Positions 1 to 12,519 of a stretch of 64,000 nucleotides of DNA are shown here, piece by piece (position 1 is the first letter of the stretch; every line of letters begins with the position of its first letter). The stretch lies in NCBI GenBank assembly GCA_009792885.1, contig WMCF01000033.1, forward strand, positions 2,607,344 to 2,671,343, written 5' to 3'. Position numbers and translations under genes: made by a program. The notes beneath the pieces were generated by a model. That model was not told where the DNA came from. It worked only from the letters and a program-made list of their open reading frames with translations, and did no database searches. The DNA is from Eremophila alpestris peregrina (taxonomy: Eukaryota; Chordata; Aves; Passeriformes; Alaudidae).

Positions 1-1330
1 TTTTGCAATGCTTTAGTGATTTTCTCCAGCTTTATGCCATAGGAACCCCATCTCTCCTTTGGAAAGAAAACCTGAAAGCTCTATTTCCTAAACTGCCTGC
101 ACTACAACAGTATATTCAAAGGAATTTCATATGCTTCTTGTGTCTGATAAATAGAATTTGCATATTGTACTTAAGTTGTAATCCAGTTGTTGTTGACATT
201 TGTTTAATTATTATTATTTTAGGGGGGGGAAATAAGCTATACTGTAGCATTTCAATTGTGTATTTAATATTACTATTAGAAATTGCTAGACCATTGGAAG
301 ACAGCAATGACTGTATTGACATTGATTAGCATGATGTGGAAAATCTCTCAGCTGTTGGTTTTTGCAGTGTGATATAAAAAGCAAAAATGAACCGCTGTGC
401 AGTTTGGCTTACGTTTGCTTTAAAGTGTGTAAAGTTCAGTTATTTTGCAAAACTGTACTGTATTTGGGGGTATACAGTTATGAAGGTAACAATTGTTTTT
501 CAAAGGACAGATAAACTTACTCTTGGATCATATGATGTATCATCTTAATTTGGCTTTTGTTATGCAGAAAGTTAACACCAGCTATTAAAATATATTTTAG
601 TAGAAATGCTTTAATTCCTGTTTCTTCCTCTACACTGTGAATATTTAAGCTTTGGTGGACTAGAGCAACATCATGCTGCCCAAAGTACTAACCTATGCAA
701 CCTAGTTCACATTTTAGTTGATGTCACAGTGGATGTAACATAACAATTTATTTTGCATAACATTAAACTTCATTCAAATAAAATATTAAACCCAGCACTA
801 TGTATGTATTATATTCATAAACAGCACTCTGTAAAGCTACCATACCCATTAGTAAAGCTCTGAAAGATGGATATTGCTTTAACTAAGGAAGCTTTGAGTT
901 TTCAAATTTAAGTTGCATATTTAGCACTATTCATCAAGCTTGATCTCAGAAAATAGTTTCCTAAAACACTGTTTTGTTTCAGACATGCCCTCTCCTTAAA
1001 AGGTTAATTTGCCTTTTTCAGTCTGCATTTGTAACCCTTCAACAGAACATGCCATGACCCTTGGTTTGTTTAAATAAGCAAATATAGTAAGTGAAGGAGG
1101 TCCACTCTTTTAATTGATACTGGTTTGCTTGTCTTTGAATGGGAATTTGGTTAGGTGTGCTCTCAGTGCAGCACTAATAAAAAAGATTGCATTGCTGGCT
1201 TCTTTAAGATAATTTTATGTACAACTGTCATCTTTATTCATTTACACAAGTAAATTATTTTTAAATCATTGTAAGAAAGTTTAAGTTAAAATAAAATCCA
1301 GAAGTATTTTGGAACTGCTCTGCCTGTAGT
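1..1330 (+). other. Possible distal 3' UTR or terminal non-coding exon (weak)
   Basis: This AT-rich stretch has no sustained reading frame. It holds three AATAAA hexamers on the plus strand, at 777-782, 1176-1181 and 1290-1295, and U-rich and AUUUA-like stretches that would suit a long vertebrate 3' UTR entering from the left edge. A T-rich and GT-rich stretch follows the last hexamer. I do not recognise a gene. AATAAA is common by chance in AT-rich DNA, so this could equally be ordinary intergenic sequence or part of an intron. Confidence 0.25.
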
Positions 1331-4300
1331 TGAAGAAAATTATTATGCTTAGGGACATGTTTTATTTATTTGAGTGTTAAGTGTATAGTACAGTGCACTG
1401 TATTAGAGTTTTTATATTCTTGTCGAGTGCTGGTTTGAAGAAGACTGTCAACAGTGTATGAGGACAAATGGCAGCCACAAATGGAGCTGATTAACTCCTC
1501 CTAGGTAAGTGACACGCAGTTGCTACCACACTAATTTCTACTCAAGAAATGTGTTAGCATTTCATATGAAGTTTAATTGGTTACAGAGTTGTGATTCCAT
1601 GTTCTGTAGTGCTTTATATATATATATTCAAATGCTGCCAATATAGAAATACCCAATCTTATATATACATTGTAGCAAACAGCAGTTTTCCATAAAAGAA
1701 AAATACAAGAGCTGCCAAAATGGACCCTAAGCACTTGGAATGTGTTTTATTTGAAAATCCCTCCATAGTTTGCTAGAAGTACTGAAGTACTTTCCTGTGT
1801 TAGTGGCCCCATAGAATATAATTATCTATGTACTGGCACATGAAATTTTTGTGGAAACCCTCTATGCTGTGCATTGGACAACTCAAGAGTTTCTAGCTAT
1901 CAAAGCTTTTAGGATGCCTTCATTTCTGCTGTGTCTTAGAACTGGGCTCTTGATTTTCTCTGGTGTGTTAATTAGCAAGAATAAGCTAATGTACACCAGT
2001 GCTCTTGGTGCTGAGGGAATAGCTGCCCAGTGCATGAGCACTGCCTTCTCTCCCTTCTCCCACTCACACTGCCAAGTCCAGCCATGTTTCCAATACTGTT
2101 TTGCTGTGACTACATCTCTCATCTTTCCATGAAGCTACCTGTGGGACTCTTTAAGGTGTTATCACCAAATGAACCAGATTTTTTTCTTCCAACCAATTTC
2201 TTTTATCATCATTCTTTTGGTGATTCTGTTTATTGCACAACCTTGAAAGCAGTAAATAAGAAAACAGGCATAAAGAATGAAGTAGCATGAAGTTGTGGAA
2301 GGCATGGCTGAGGGCAAGTCATGGATTTCTTACTCAGATTTTGCTGCAGAGGTTAATACAGGTCAACCATATGGGTGAGGGCTGAATGACTAACCTGCAA
2401 GCTGAGCAGTGCTGTGTGGATATGCTTGGCCTGTCTGTGTGTGTGTCTGTGCTCTAGTGTCAGAAGTACTCTGGGGTAGTGTGCAGATACCTTTTTGAAC
2501 AATTAGTTGGAATCCCAAGAGCAGGCCACCCACTGGCATATGGCATTCAGAAAGACAAATTTATCCTTTAAGAAAATGAGGCCTCAGTACAGAGGGAACA
2601 AAATGTCAGTAGGTTTAAACCACATATTTTTGTGCCCAGCAGTAAGGAAAGCTCTTGTGTGCAGTCAGAAGACGAAGCCCCATGGCACTGCAGCAAGCTC
2701 CTAACTCTGAACTGTGTTTAGTGCCAGAATGAGATGATGTGCCACAGAGCTCAGTTGCTCCACAAATGTGATGCTTCATGATGTGCTGCTGGCTGGGCAT
2801 TGTGCTTAACAATGACAGCAAAAACTGGAGCTGGACATTTATGGACTACATCCTGAAAAAATCCTAAGTAGTCCTTGATTTTGTATATTTTAGCTTTGGT
2901 TTCTTTCTCACTTGCCGGCTGATGATAAAATCTACATATAGAGAGGCCTGTTGTCATGCAGAAGTCTACTGGCTCTTGGCTTTGACCACCTGTATCTACA
3001 AAGAGACACCTGCAGGTATTAACATCTGTATCTTTAAATATTGCTTGATGCCTAAACATCCATTTTCAATGTTTTCACAAACAACTGCCAGCCTTCGTGA
3101 TTGTTCTTTGAGTCAAGCCATAATTTTTCTGTGTTTTTCCTCCTCCTCCTTGACATTTCTTCTCTTGACATGCTTGCAGCCTGTGTTGCTTATACAACAG
3201 CAGCTTTTCCAGGACTCAAAGGAGATATTTTTAAGAGGTTTCTCAAGGCACTGAGAAGACTTGAAATTGCTTGAAAAATGCTAGTGTTATCTCCCCATTA
3301 AATTTTCCCTCCCCCAGCAGTTGTACACTGGCTTCGCTGTCCTTCTCTACCTTTTGCCTCCTCTTCCTTCAGTCAAGCTCTGACATCTCTGTCATTGAAC
3401 TTGATGGGCTTGAGGCCCCTTGAGGCCTTCAGGGCATTCTCTGGCCTCCATAGTTTCTGCACTCAGATTTGGAACTTCAGTGTGGCTCAGCTGTTCTCCT
3501 GTCAAGACCTTTGAGCAGAACTCAAAAAATATTAGCACATGTCCATTTACCCCAAGTGGTGTTACATTCCTGTTGGCTCAGTGATGAGCAGTTCTCCCTT
3601 GACTGTGTTTTCTCTGGCTTTCCTTGCCTCTGGGTACCTGTGGCTGCTTCTGAAATGAGCTGCTGATTTCAGAACATAAATTTACATTTTTTGCTGTCTC
3701 ATCAATACCTAAATCAGTTCTTCATTCTCTTCTTCAGAGGACTAGCATCCTTATTTTGCTATGCCTGATTTTGGGTTGAACTCTTGATTTGGAAGTTGTT
3801 CTCTCTCCATCAGTGTTGGAGTGGAGGCTGATACCATGTCAATGCAGGCTGTTGCTCACTGTGGAAGCTGTGTTGGATAGGCACTACCCTGCCCATCAGA
3901 ACCTTTCAGTTCCTAGCACTGCTTGTTCTGTATTCATCAGATGGGATCCCTGTGAACCATGACTATCTGTACCAAACCCCAGCCTTTCTATAAATAAATA
4001 TGTCATTATAAAATAAACACTTTTTCTGACTTATAGCTCCTCTGACTCAAGTTGACATTGACATCCTCCAATTTTGTAGCTTGTACTGACATTAGGAAGC
4101 ATGCATCTAAAATGTGTTAGATGAATTATGCTCTGAGAGACTGTTTAGGCAGCCCTTGATGACTGCAGCTATTATACAGTGTGGATATCTCAAGTTAAAT
4201 GGGATAAGTGGCAGTTCAGGTCTTGCTGGCAAGTGGTTCAACTGAGAAACGAGTTTATGTGTTTGAGTGACACAGCTATTCAAGAGACTGTAATTTTCAT

Positions 4301-6870
4301 TTTCACTCCAGCCATTCAAAACAAATACAAGAATTACATGACAATTATTCATAGTTAACTAGTTAGCTGTGCAGTTTAATTCCTTGATCAGTGTGGAAAT
4401 AAAGAAAGTTAATCAGAAAGTTTTGGCAAACCACATGCAAGGTGGAGCTAGGCATTTGAACTGATGTTCAGTGTGCTTGCATGCCACTATTTTCCCTTTT
4501 TCTTGCTTTATTAAAAATAGTGGGAAAACTCTGCCCCTCACAGCATGACTAGCATGCTGTTAGAGAATTAATCTTCAATGGATGAATAGATTCAAGGGTG
4601 TTGTAAGGCCATGGAAGACAATTATTTGCAGTTATGCTTTCATACCTTAAAGTTACCAAAATATTAACTTTGCTCCCTTGCATCTTCTTTCAGCCCCTAA
4701 ATCCCACTAAAATTGTTTTGCTCTGCTCCATGTTCAGTGTTGCTTTCCCTGTAGTAGTTCCTTTGTGAGATGGGGAAAAGACCACAAACATTGGAGTACT
4801 TCAAGTCACTTTCTTTTCTTACAGTTTTTTTATTGCTATGCTAAGTAACATCTGCAAAATATCCTTCATTCCAAGGCTCTTTATTCTACCCTCAAGAAAC
4901 ATGTTGCACAAATAACATACTCTCAGTTCAAATGCCACTGGCCATGATGCTCTGCTGCACAGCTGTGATTATTATGAGAGGGAGGACACCTGCTAAAATG
5001 GCAACAGTGAAAACCTTGATGCTAGAGCAAGCACCTAGCAAAGACTCCTGTGAGATCTTTCTCAGCTTGTCACTCCTTTGAAAATAGGAGCCAACACTGC
5101 AGTATTTGTATAATTTTAACAATTATACCTTTGCAACTTGCTTTATTTTCCAGATGCTATAAAGTCAACACAGCTGCAGCTGCTTTTGGACAGGTTGATT
5201 TAAAATGCTGATTTGCTTATGTTTTTGTTGGTATTCTTCCTATTTCTGATTATGATATGATGGCTAAGTCAGAAGGACACATCAGGTCCTCTAATTTGAG
5301 GGCTTTCTGCCATTCTACAGATGGATGCTTTCTTATTTTAAGCCTTCTTTTTCCCAGCACTTTCTCAGAGATCAAGAATGTGAACAGGATTTACTCAGCC
5401 TCCTACGAGAAGGCCTGAACTGTAATCTGAACTTGTACAAAATGATCAAAACAAGGGAATGGGCATTGGTCACAATCAAATTAGTTCCTCCTACAAGTTG
5501 ATCCATGAAGCACATGCACTCTTGTGCCCCACCCCAATTTTTCCTTCTCTAAATACTGCTGGTCTAGTGACCATGTATTTTAAAGTTAATTGAATCACTT
5601 TTTGGGGGAGCTAAATAAAAAGAGATTTTTCACATATTATTGCAATGTGCTTTAACCCTGATCACCATCACAGGGGATCTACAACGGGATCAGAACTTCA
5701 CAGCTAAATAAGGTAGGTGGAACAAGATTACTTAGTCTGTGCTTTAGTGTATTTAAAAAGCTTTTTTTCATTTAAATTCTGTATAAATATGCAGTGAAGG
5801 GTTCTGTACAGGATGAAACAACTTAATACAGCTTCAGAAAACAATGGTGTGAAACCATGGATCATATAAAGGCACCCTGCTTCTTAGTCCAGACTAGGGT
5901 ATCTTAATCTGCTCTATTTCTTTTCTGTATCATGCTGTATGTTCAGCTGAGGCAAAAAACAAGGTTAAAGAGGCAGATTTTATAATATATTTAGATTCAG
6001 AACGATTCAGAAGATGAGAGACAAGAGGGTTTTTCAAATTACAGCTGAAGTCTGAATCTGATTACAGAGTGGTGTTGGAAATTTCACTGAACATTTTAAC
6101 ATTCCAGTGTGCTCTATGAAACCAGTCATCATTCTTTAATGAATTGAATATAAATGGTGAAATGCTTACTGAATTAGGGATCATAAAATTTTGTTTGCAC
6201 TTAAACCAAGTGTTGAACAACTAGGCTAGAGCTATGCTGACTTTTTATCCATCTCTTTAGTTTAGGGACTGCTTAATTAAGCTATGTGAAATGGGACATC
6301 ATCAGTGAAGTGGGTATCAGTTCTGAATTCTTGGCCAAGATACTTATTCAAAATTGCTTCGATGGTGAGAAGAACATACAAATTCTGGATAAGGATTTGA
6401 GCTACTGGATGGCTAAATCAGTCATGCTCTGAAAGACCATCTCTTGATTTTTTGTAATAGTATCTGAGATACATCCTCTCAGTAAAGAGTTCAGGGATTG
6501 ATGAGTGCCTGTGCCATCCTCAGTGAGGATCTCAGCTGGGAGATATTTAAGACCTTGTTTTGGCTTCAGCATTCTCTACTTGCTGTCAAGAAAATTTGAA
6601 GGAATGATAAATAGTGCATAGCTTTGACTCAGTACATCCTGTGTGGCTAAACACATCAAGGATCATCTTTAAATCATGTGTGGAATGGGTGGGAGAATGC
6701 TCATGTTGGCCTTGAACTGATAGGAAAGAAGAAATGGGACACTTGGAAAAGGTGAGAGCCAAGTCCTAATTTTGTCCCAGCTTTTTTAAGGGCTTGGGTG
6801 CTCCTCACAGTTCTGAGGAAGGGACATTTTGCCACTGATGAGTTGGTGTTACCTGACCTCTACCATGTGA
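1331..6870. other. Non-coding stretch, nothing recognised
   Basis: There is no gene, transposon boundary or RNA gene I can support here. Open frames are at most about 110 codons, overlap one another on both strands, and resemble no protein family. The stretch contains a perfect 14-bp palindrome at 1389-1402, a short TA run at 1615-1627 and a short TG run at 2436-2446. The composition is that of typical avian intergenic or intronic DNA. Confidence 0.6.
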
Positions 6871-7420
6871 GCAGGTCTTGAGTGCAAACCTTCTCAGGGA
6901 AGGTCACTCTGGCTGGGTGGCCTTGAGGGCACCTCCTGCACAATGTGCAGCTCAGCCCTGCCATTCAGCGTGGGCTCAATACCCACAGATTTCTGAGCCC
7001 TCCTTTTTAAAAGTTTTTATGTACGTTGTTCTTTCCACTTTAATGCATATTTTTATCTCAACCATCAGAACACCAGCTGTGGCAGGAGGGACACAGGGAC
7101 ATGTTACCTTGGAGGTGGGAGTGCAGCAATGGAGGTGCTGTAGCCAGTGTCCCAGGAGGGAATACAGACCTGGGGGAGGCAGGAGGAGCTGCTGAGCCAG
7201 AGGTACCCCAGAGGTACCAGTGCTGTGATGGATTGCATTACCTGGGAGCTGCCACTTACTCCTGCACTTGGCCCATGGGAAGGTGTAGTTGATTTTCAAG
7301 CACTATTCCTCCTAGGTGGACATATGAGCACTTGTGATGGATATTTTCCACACTCTCCAGTCCAACTACAAAGCATGGAAGAACAGAAGAAACTTCTCTG
7401 AATTGAGGTTTTTTTCTTCA
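6871..7420. other. GC-richer non-coding block, unrecognised
   Basis: This block is visibly richer in G and C (GGAGG, CAGGAGG and CTGCAG-type words) than its surroundings. Overlapping short frames are open on both strands, which is what lower stop-codon density gives in GC-richer DNA. There is no recognisable domain, splice pattern or repeat boundary. It may be a decayed repeat or a small isochore fluctuation. Confidence 0.4.
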
Positions 7421-10400
7421 AATCAAATTACTCTCAAAAGCATTCAATGCCTCCCTTGGCCAACTGTTTTCCAAGCGTGGTAGGTTTTTATCATGAAAAC
7501 AAGACTTCATAGTTCACTTTCTTTCTTGTTGCAGGGCAGACCAAGCTTCTCTTGTTTCTTTTTTTATCTGGGCAGTTTGCTGCTGTGATGAGAGCAAAGG
7601 TCTCTTCACGTGGTGCAGTGAAGACATTCAGAAACTGCCACTGGCCGCAGTAATTTGCTGCAATCCTCCTGATAGACATATGATTGATAGCTATGAACCT
7701 GCTCCCATTTTTCTAAATCTCTCTGCATTTTAAAGAAAAAAAGTCCAGTAGCTGAGATGGATATGTACAGTGATATCTCTTTTTCTATCATATACTGAAA
7801 AAGAAGATGAGGATCCAAATACCTGCATGTGAGGTTTTAATACAGCCTTCAGGGCTGGGTGAGCTGTAGATTAGGAAGGGAAAAGGCAATCATGTAAAAC
7901 TGGCACAAGGGGGCAGGTGTGCACTACTGAAAATTCTTCATAGTTTGTGCTTTTGAATGATTGCAATTAGCTGCAGGACACAGAATGGTAACTGTCTTGT
8001 TATGGGCATAAATGGCTATTTTAATTGTGTTGTGAGAAAAAAAAATGTGCTGTATATTTAATTAGGATGAAACCTCACATTTCTATATACAATCAAAAGG
8101 GCTTAATAAAATAAATGGTTTACAAAATTTGATTTCCAGTATGGATCAATAGCAGAGACAACTAGGGAATAAAGATGTGTTTCACTAGTCATTTTTACTG
8201 GATTGAATGAGATGAGCCATTCAATTATCATAATTCAACACTTGAAATTTACACATATTGTGACCATGTTGTTGTTGTGCTTAAAGGTGTCCTAATAGTA
8301 AAAAATTTGGAGGTGTTCTCTGAAGAGTGATAATTACAGTGGTGGTGCATATGGTGGAGTCTTTGGAGTTCAGAGAGTTAAATGTGTGTACAAAATGCTA
8401 TCTATGACTACACAAAGAAAGGCAGTGCAGGAGGCACAGTCAAAGAAGAGCTGCAGTAATAGATGCTATAGCAGCAGAAGTTTCATTATGCTCTTAAAAC
8501 AAATTAATTTACTGTAGAGACAACTGCTTGTGCAGTGACAGCATTTTCCTCCACAAGCTTCTCGGTGCAGTGACATATTCTGAATTTTCAGAATCTGATC
8601 TGTTCCACATTTCATCTACAATGAAGTTTTTATACTTTTTTTTATAGTAAAAAACAAAACTCAAGTGCTAGAGATAAAAGCAGTGATTTTATTTCATGTG
8701 ATTCCATTAAAATTACTTTCTATTGCTGTCTGGACTTGGACTAACACAGGCTTTGTTCCTCAAGCAGTGCCAACTTCCAAACTGTCTTCTATTTAGAGAC
8801 ATCCAAAATTCTTTGATACAGAAGATATGGAGGTAAAGCTTTGCAAGAATAGATGTTTCAGGAGACCTTCACTGAGCTGAGCTGAGCTGAGATGAATGGA
8901 ATTAATACAAGAAAATAAGCTATTTACACATGTATAGAGTAGGAGTTTGCTATTCTGTGTTAATCTGCGAGACTTTATTTTTCTGTGGAAGAAAAAGACA
9001 CTCGAGACTGTTTAAAATCTGACTGTTTTATTGCTGTAATACCATTGTGACAGCAGATGATTAATACTTGCCTCAAAGCAGTGGGGGCTCAGTTCAGCTG
9101 CAGACAATGCAAGGGTGAGTAGCTGATGCTTCCCTGCTGCCTTTCATATTTCCAGGCACATTTCTCGCCTCAGTTGGATTGCTCCAGGTCAAAAATGAGG
9201 ATGTTTCTTTCCAAACAGTTGACATCTGACTGCCAGAGTCATCCCTGATTGACATTCCCTAAATATTTGATTTTTTCATTTTACCTACTGACCTGTATTA
9301 TGGACATGGTCAAGCAGTTTCTTTGCCTTTATACAGACACTTTCTGCAGGAGCATAGCTTAAATCTGCCTTCCACAGTTGCCAAATGCATTATTTTCTTA
9401 AAAAATTCTTCATATTCCAGTTGCAAATTATTTTAGTTCTTTGAATTTACTCAATTTTCTCTTTATTTCTCTTGTTGTTTAAATCATGTGCAAGGAATAA
9501 GAAAGCTTCAGCACAAGCAGTGAAAGGAGGACAACCCAGTTATGCAGGGCCAGCTGAGGTCCAGGACTGCCATGGAGAGAAGGGCCTGGGCAGCATCTCC
9601 TCCATCAGGCACTACCAGGGCTTGACTTTTGCTCCTCTTGGGTCTCTGTAGGAAACCTGCTACTCAAAGCTCCATGATGATGATGATCAGAGCATTTGAA
9701 ATGACAATGTATTCAAACCTAGGCCAGTGTGGAAGTTCAGATGTGGCTGAGTGGTGTCACCTCTCAGTAGAACCAAAGACTGGCTCCAGACCCTGGGAAT
9801 AGGCCTACTTCTCCCCACTTTCTGTGTGGCACCATGCAGGCTCCTCTCCTTTATTTTAGAGTGGTCACTGGGTGGTTAGTGGCCATGAATTCCCTTTTCC
9901 AAGCTTTGAATGTAGGTACTACAGTTACTCACAAGGAATCACCACAGCCTTGAATTTTCAAAAGTAATTGCTTGTGGCTCGTTCAATTCCTTAGTTCTGT
10001 CCCTAGCTCCTTAACCTGAATATTGCTGGGATGCACTTTTAAACATTTTTCCTCTGCATTCTTTTTCCCAGCCATAATAACTATTTATTACTGCATAATT
10101 TTACTAGTAAATATTCTAAAGCTGCTTGTATACTTGTTAACCTCCACAGCCAGCAGTTACCTAATGAATTCTGACTATAGAACTGCTGGATTCTTCTACT
10201 GTGTTTTGGGAATATAATAAGGAACAGAGCAGAAGGTAGGAGAGCTTAAGTTTCATTCCAGATTTTTAATTTTGTTTATAGCTAGGTCATTGCCAAGATG
10301 TTATAGAGACACTTTGATTAAAATAAAATATGTATTACTGAAAGCAGGAAGACTGGGCACCTAAAGAAAGCTATTTAGCATGTCATAATCTTTTATATGC

Positions 10401-12007
10401 CAGTTACCTGCTGTGTAAACCTGGAATAAAAGTGTTTTCATTACTGCAGGATCCAATCCCACAGGAAATGTGTTAACATTACAAAAATAATTTTAAACTT
10501 TGTACCATATTTACACTTTATGATCAAGACCACAGCCAAGTGCTTTGATGAAGACTTGATTTATGGTCTGTGAAGAGGAAATGTCTGTCATTGAACCAAT
10601 TTCCCTGCTTCATCTTTCAACCCCAGCTGGTTTTCTTTCTCAAATTTTTGTTGTTGGTGTTTGTTAACCTACATGTGACAAGACAGCTAGTTTCAGCCAG
10701 ATTGATTGTCTTTGTCTTGGCATAGTGTACAAGTTATTTCTGACCTCAGTCCTCAGAAAACATGGAAAAATGCTATTTCTTATGTTTTAGTGGAAGATTT
10801 CTGATAAATAATACTGTATTTACTGAATGTTTGGGAACACCAAATTATCTTCCACTAATGACTGTTTAATGCTGAAGTTCAGCACATCTCACAGCTGGGC
10901 ATTAGCTAATGAACACAGGATGGTCTATATATAATAGCTGTTTATCCTCTCAAGGAAAAAATCCCAAGTTTTATCCCAGAAAGCCTGGGTGAAGCTTTTA
11001 AACCAGACAGTTTTACAGACATGTTGTCATTCCTCAAATTAAGAATATTTCTCCACTGCCTGTCCATGCTCTAGGAACTATGAATGGTGACTCAGTAAAG
11101 GATCACCTTCTGCGGCTGGTTTGTTCAAAGGCCCTTACACGGAGCAATGCTCTGCCATGCATAAAACCAGGTCATTGAAATTTTGCACATGTTCTTAAAG
11201 TACATTTTAGAACAAGAAGAGTATTGTTCCTTGTGTCCTGACCAAGTTTGTGTTGATGTCATTGTTTTCTTTTTCAGAACTCAAAGTATTTTCTATTTCC
11301 ATAATAATTTATTACTTTCAGTGGAGAGGACTCTGATTTTGTTGGTATACAATTATGAAATCCTAGATAGGGTCCAGGTTGTGGCACAGACCACCTCTTT
11401 CTGGCATAGAGTTGGGATTTTGAGGTCCTTATTACACTGGAATTGCTGCTGATTCTCAAGAGGGCTTGTTGGTATATTTTCTTAAGCTATAAGTAATTGA
11501 TAGAGAATTTTCTGACTTTTGCTGAAATAGTTATCTCTGATGGTGTTACAAGTTAGTCTATGAGAAGTTTGCATAGGCAATGACTAAGAAATAAGTCTGT
11601 ATGTAACAATATTGGATTATCCAGTGAAAACCTGCATATTTATTTCCTGAAGATTTTAGTGACTATTTCTGCTGTTTTGTTTTTTTTTTCCCTGCACTTT
11701 GGAAAGCTCTTCCTGATGAGACAAGTGATCTGCTCAGTCAGCCCCAGCTTAAAGCTCTGAGAGAAGTGACAGGCAGAAGGAGAAAAACAGGACAACAGAA
11801 CATGTATCTGTCTTGCACAGATGAGAAGTGTTTGTGATGTTTTTTCCTTTTTTTGCCAGATCTTCAAACATTGCCTGTCAAATAATTTAAGGGAATTCAT
11901 TCTGTAACTCTGTGCGGCGGAATTCAGTGAGGATGTGACAGGTGTTTTGAAGTTTCACCACAAAGCTCATAGTTCACCTCTTGCATTTCTGACTGAAAAT
12001 ATCATTG
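7421..12007. other. Non-coding stretch, nothing recognised
   Basis: There are no genes or identifiable mobile elements. The only local structure is the pentamer repeat at 8873-8891. Small A and T runs and short open frames are consistent with chance. Confidence 0.6.
8873..8891. repeat. (TGAGC)n short tandem repeat
   Basis: Nearly four head-to-tail copies of the pentamer TGAGC are visible, ending in TGAG. It is a short microsatellite with no evident function and may vary in length between individuals. Confidence 0.7.
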
Positions 12008-12519
12008 CTGCCTGTCGTGGTTTAGGAACAGCAATCTGCAGTTTAGTTCTCCCCATCCCCACTCCCTTTTCCTAAGACTCTCCCAAACCAGATGCCCCTT
12101 GCCCCCTCCCCTCTCCCGCCTCAGGGTGGGGTTGAGAATTGGAGGCACAAAAACGGTTTACAAAGATGGATTGAGGTAAAAACTGTTTACTGGAAACAGC
12201 AATGAGATACAAACTCAGACAGTAACAGCAACAATAACGGAAGTATCCAAAAAGAGGGTGATTTACATGCAAAAAATGCTCACTGACTGAGCTGACCTGG
12301 TGCGACCCTGAGACATTGAGCAATGGTGAATGGACCCCATGCCAACTGCTTTTTCCTGACTGCAAACCATTCCCACCTTCTCTGAAGTGAGAGTGCCTTT
12401 CTCCTGTCCCTGGTGGTATGGACAAACAGCCCAGACATGCCACAAAGGCTCCAGACTCACCCCCCAACTGCTGCTGCCAAAAAATTAACTGTGTCCTGGT
12501 CGAAAACCAGAGCACTGCC
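12008..12519 (-). mobile_element. Solo LTR, class III (ERVL-type) endogenous retrovirus, with 5-bp target-site duplication
   Basis: The LTR body is 12013-12514 (502 bp). It begins TGTCGTGGTTTA and ends AGCA, so it has the canonical TG...CA ends. It is flanked by a perfect 5-bp direct repeat, CTGCC (12008-12012 and 12515-12519), the duplication length typical of class III elements. The motif order, read on the minus strand, matches the songbird LTR family that starts near CTGGTTT...GTTAATTTT and ends near TAAACCACGACA, including the block at 12171-12190 preceding the GC-rich 3' part. No internal retroviral region or second LTR is next to it, so it is a solo LTR left by recombination between the two LTRs. 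The long minus-strand frame across it (12072-12521) is incidental. Family assignment is from memory of avian LTR structure; the boundaries are directly visible. Confidence 0.85.
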
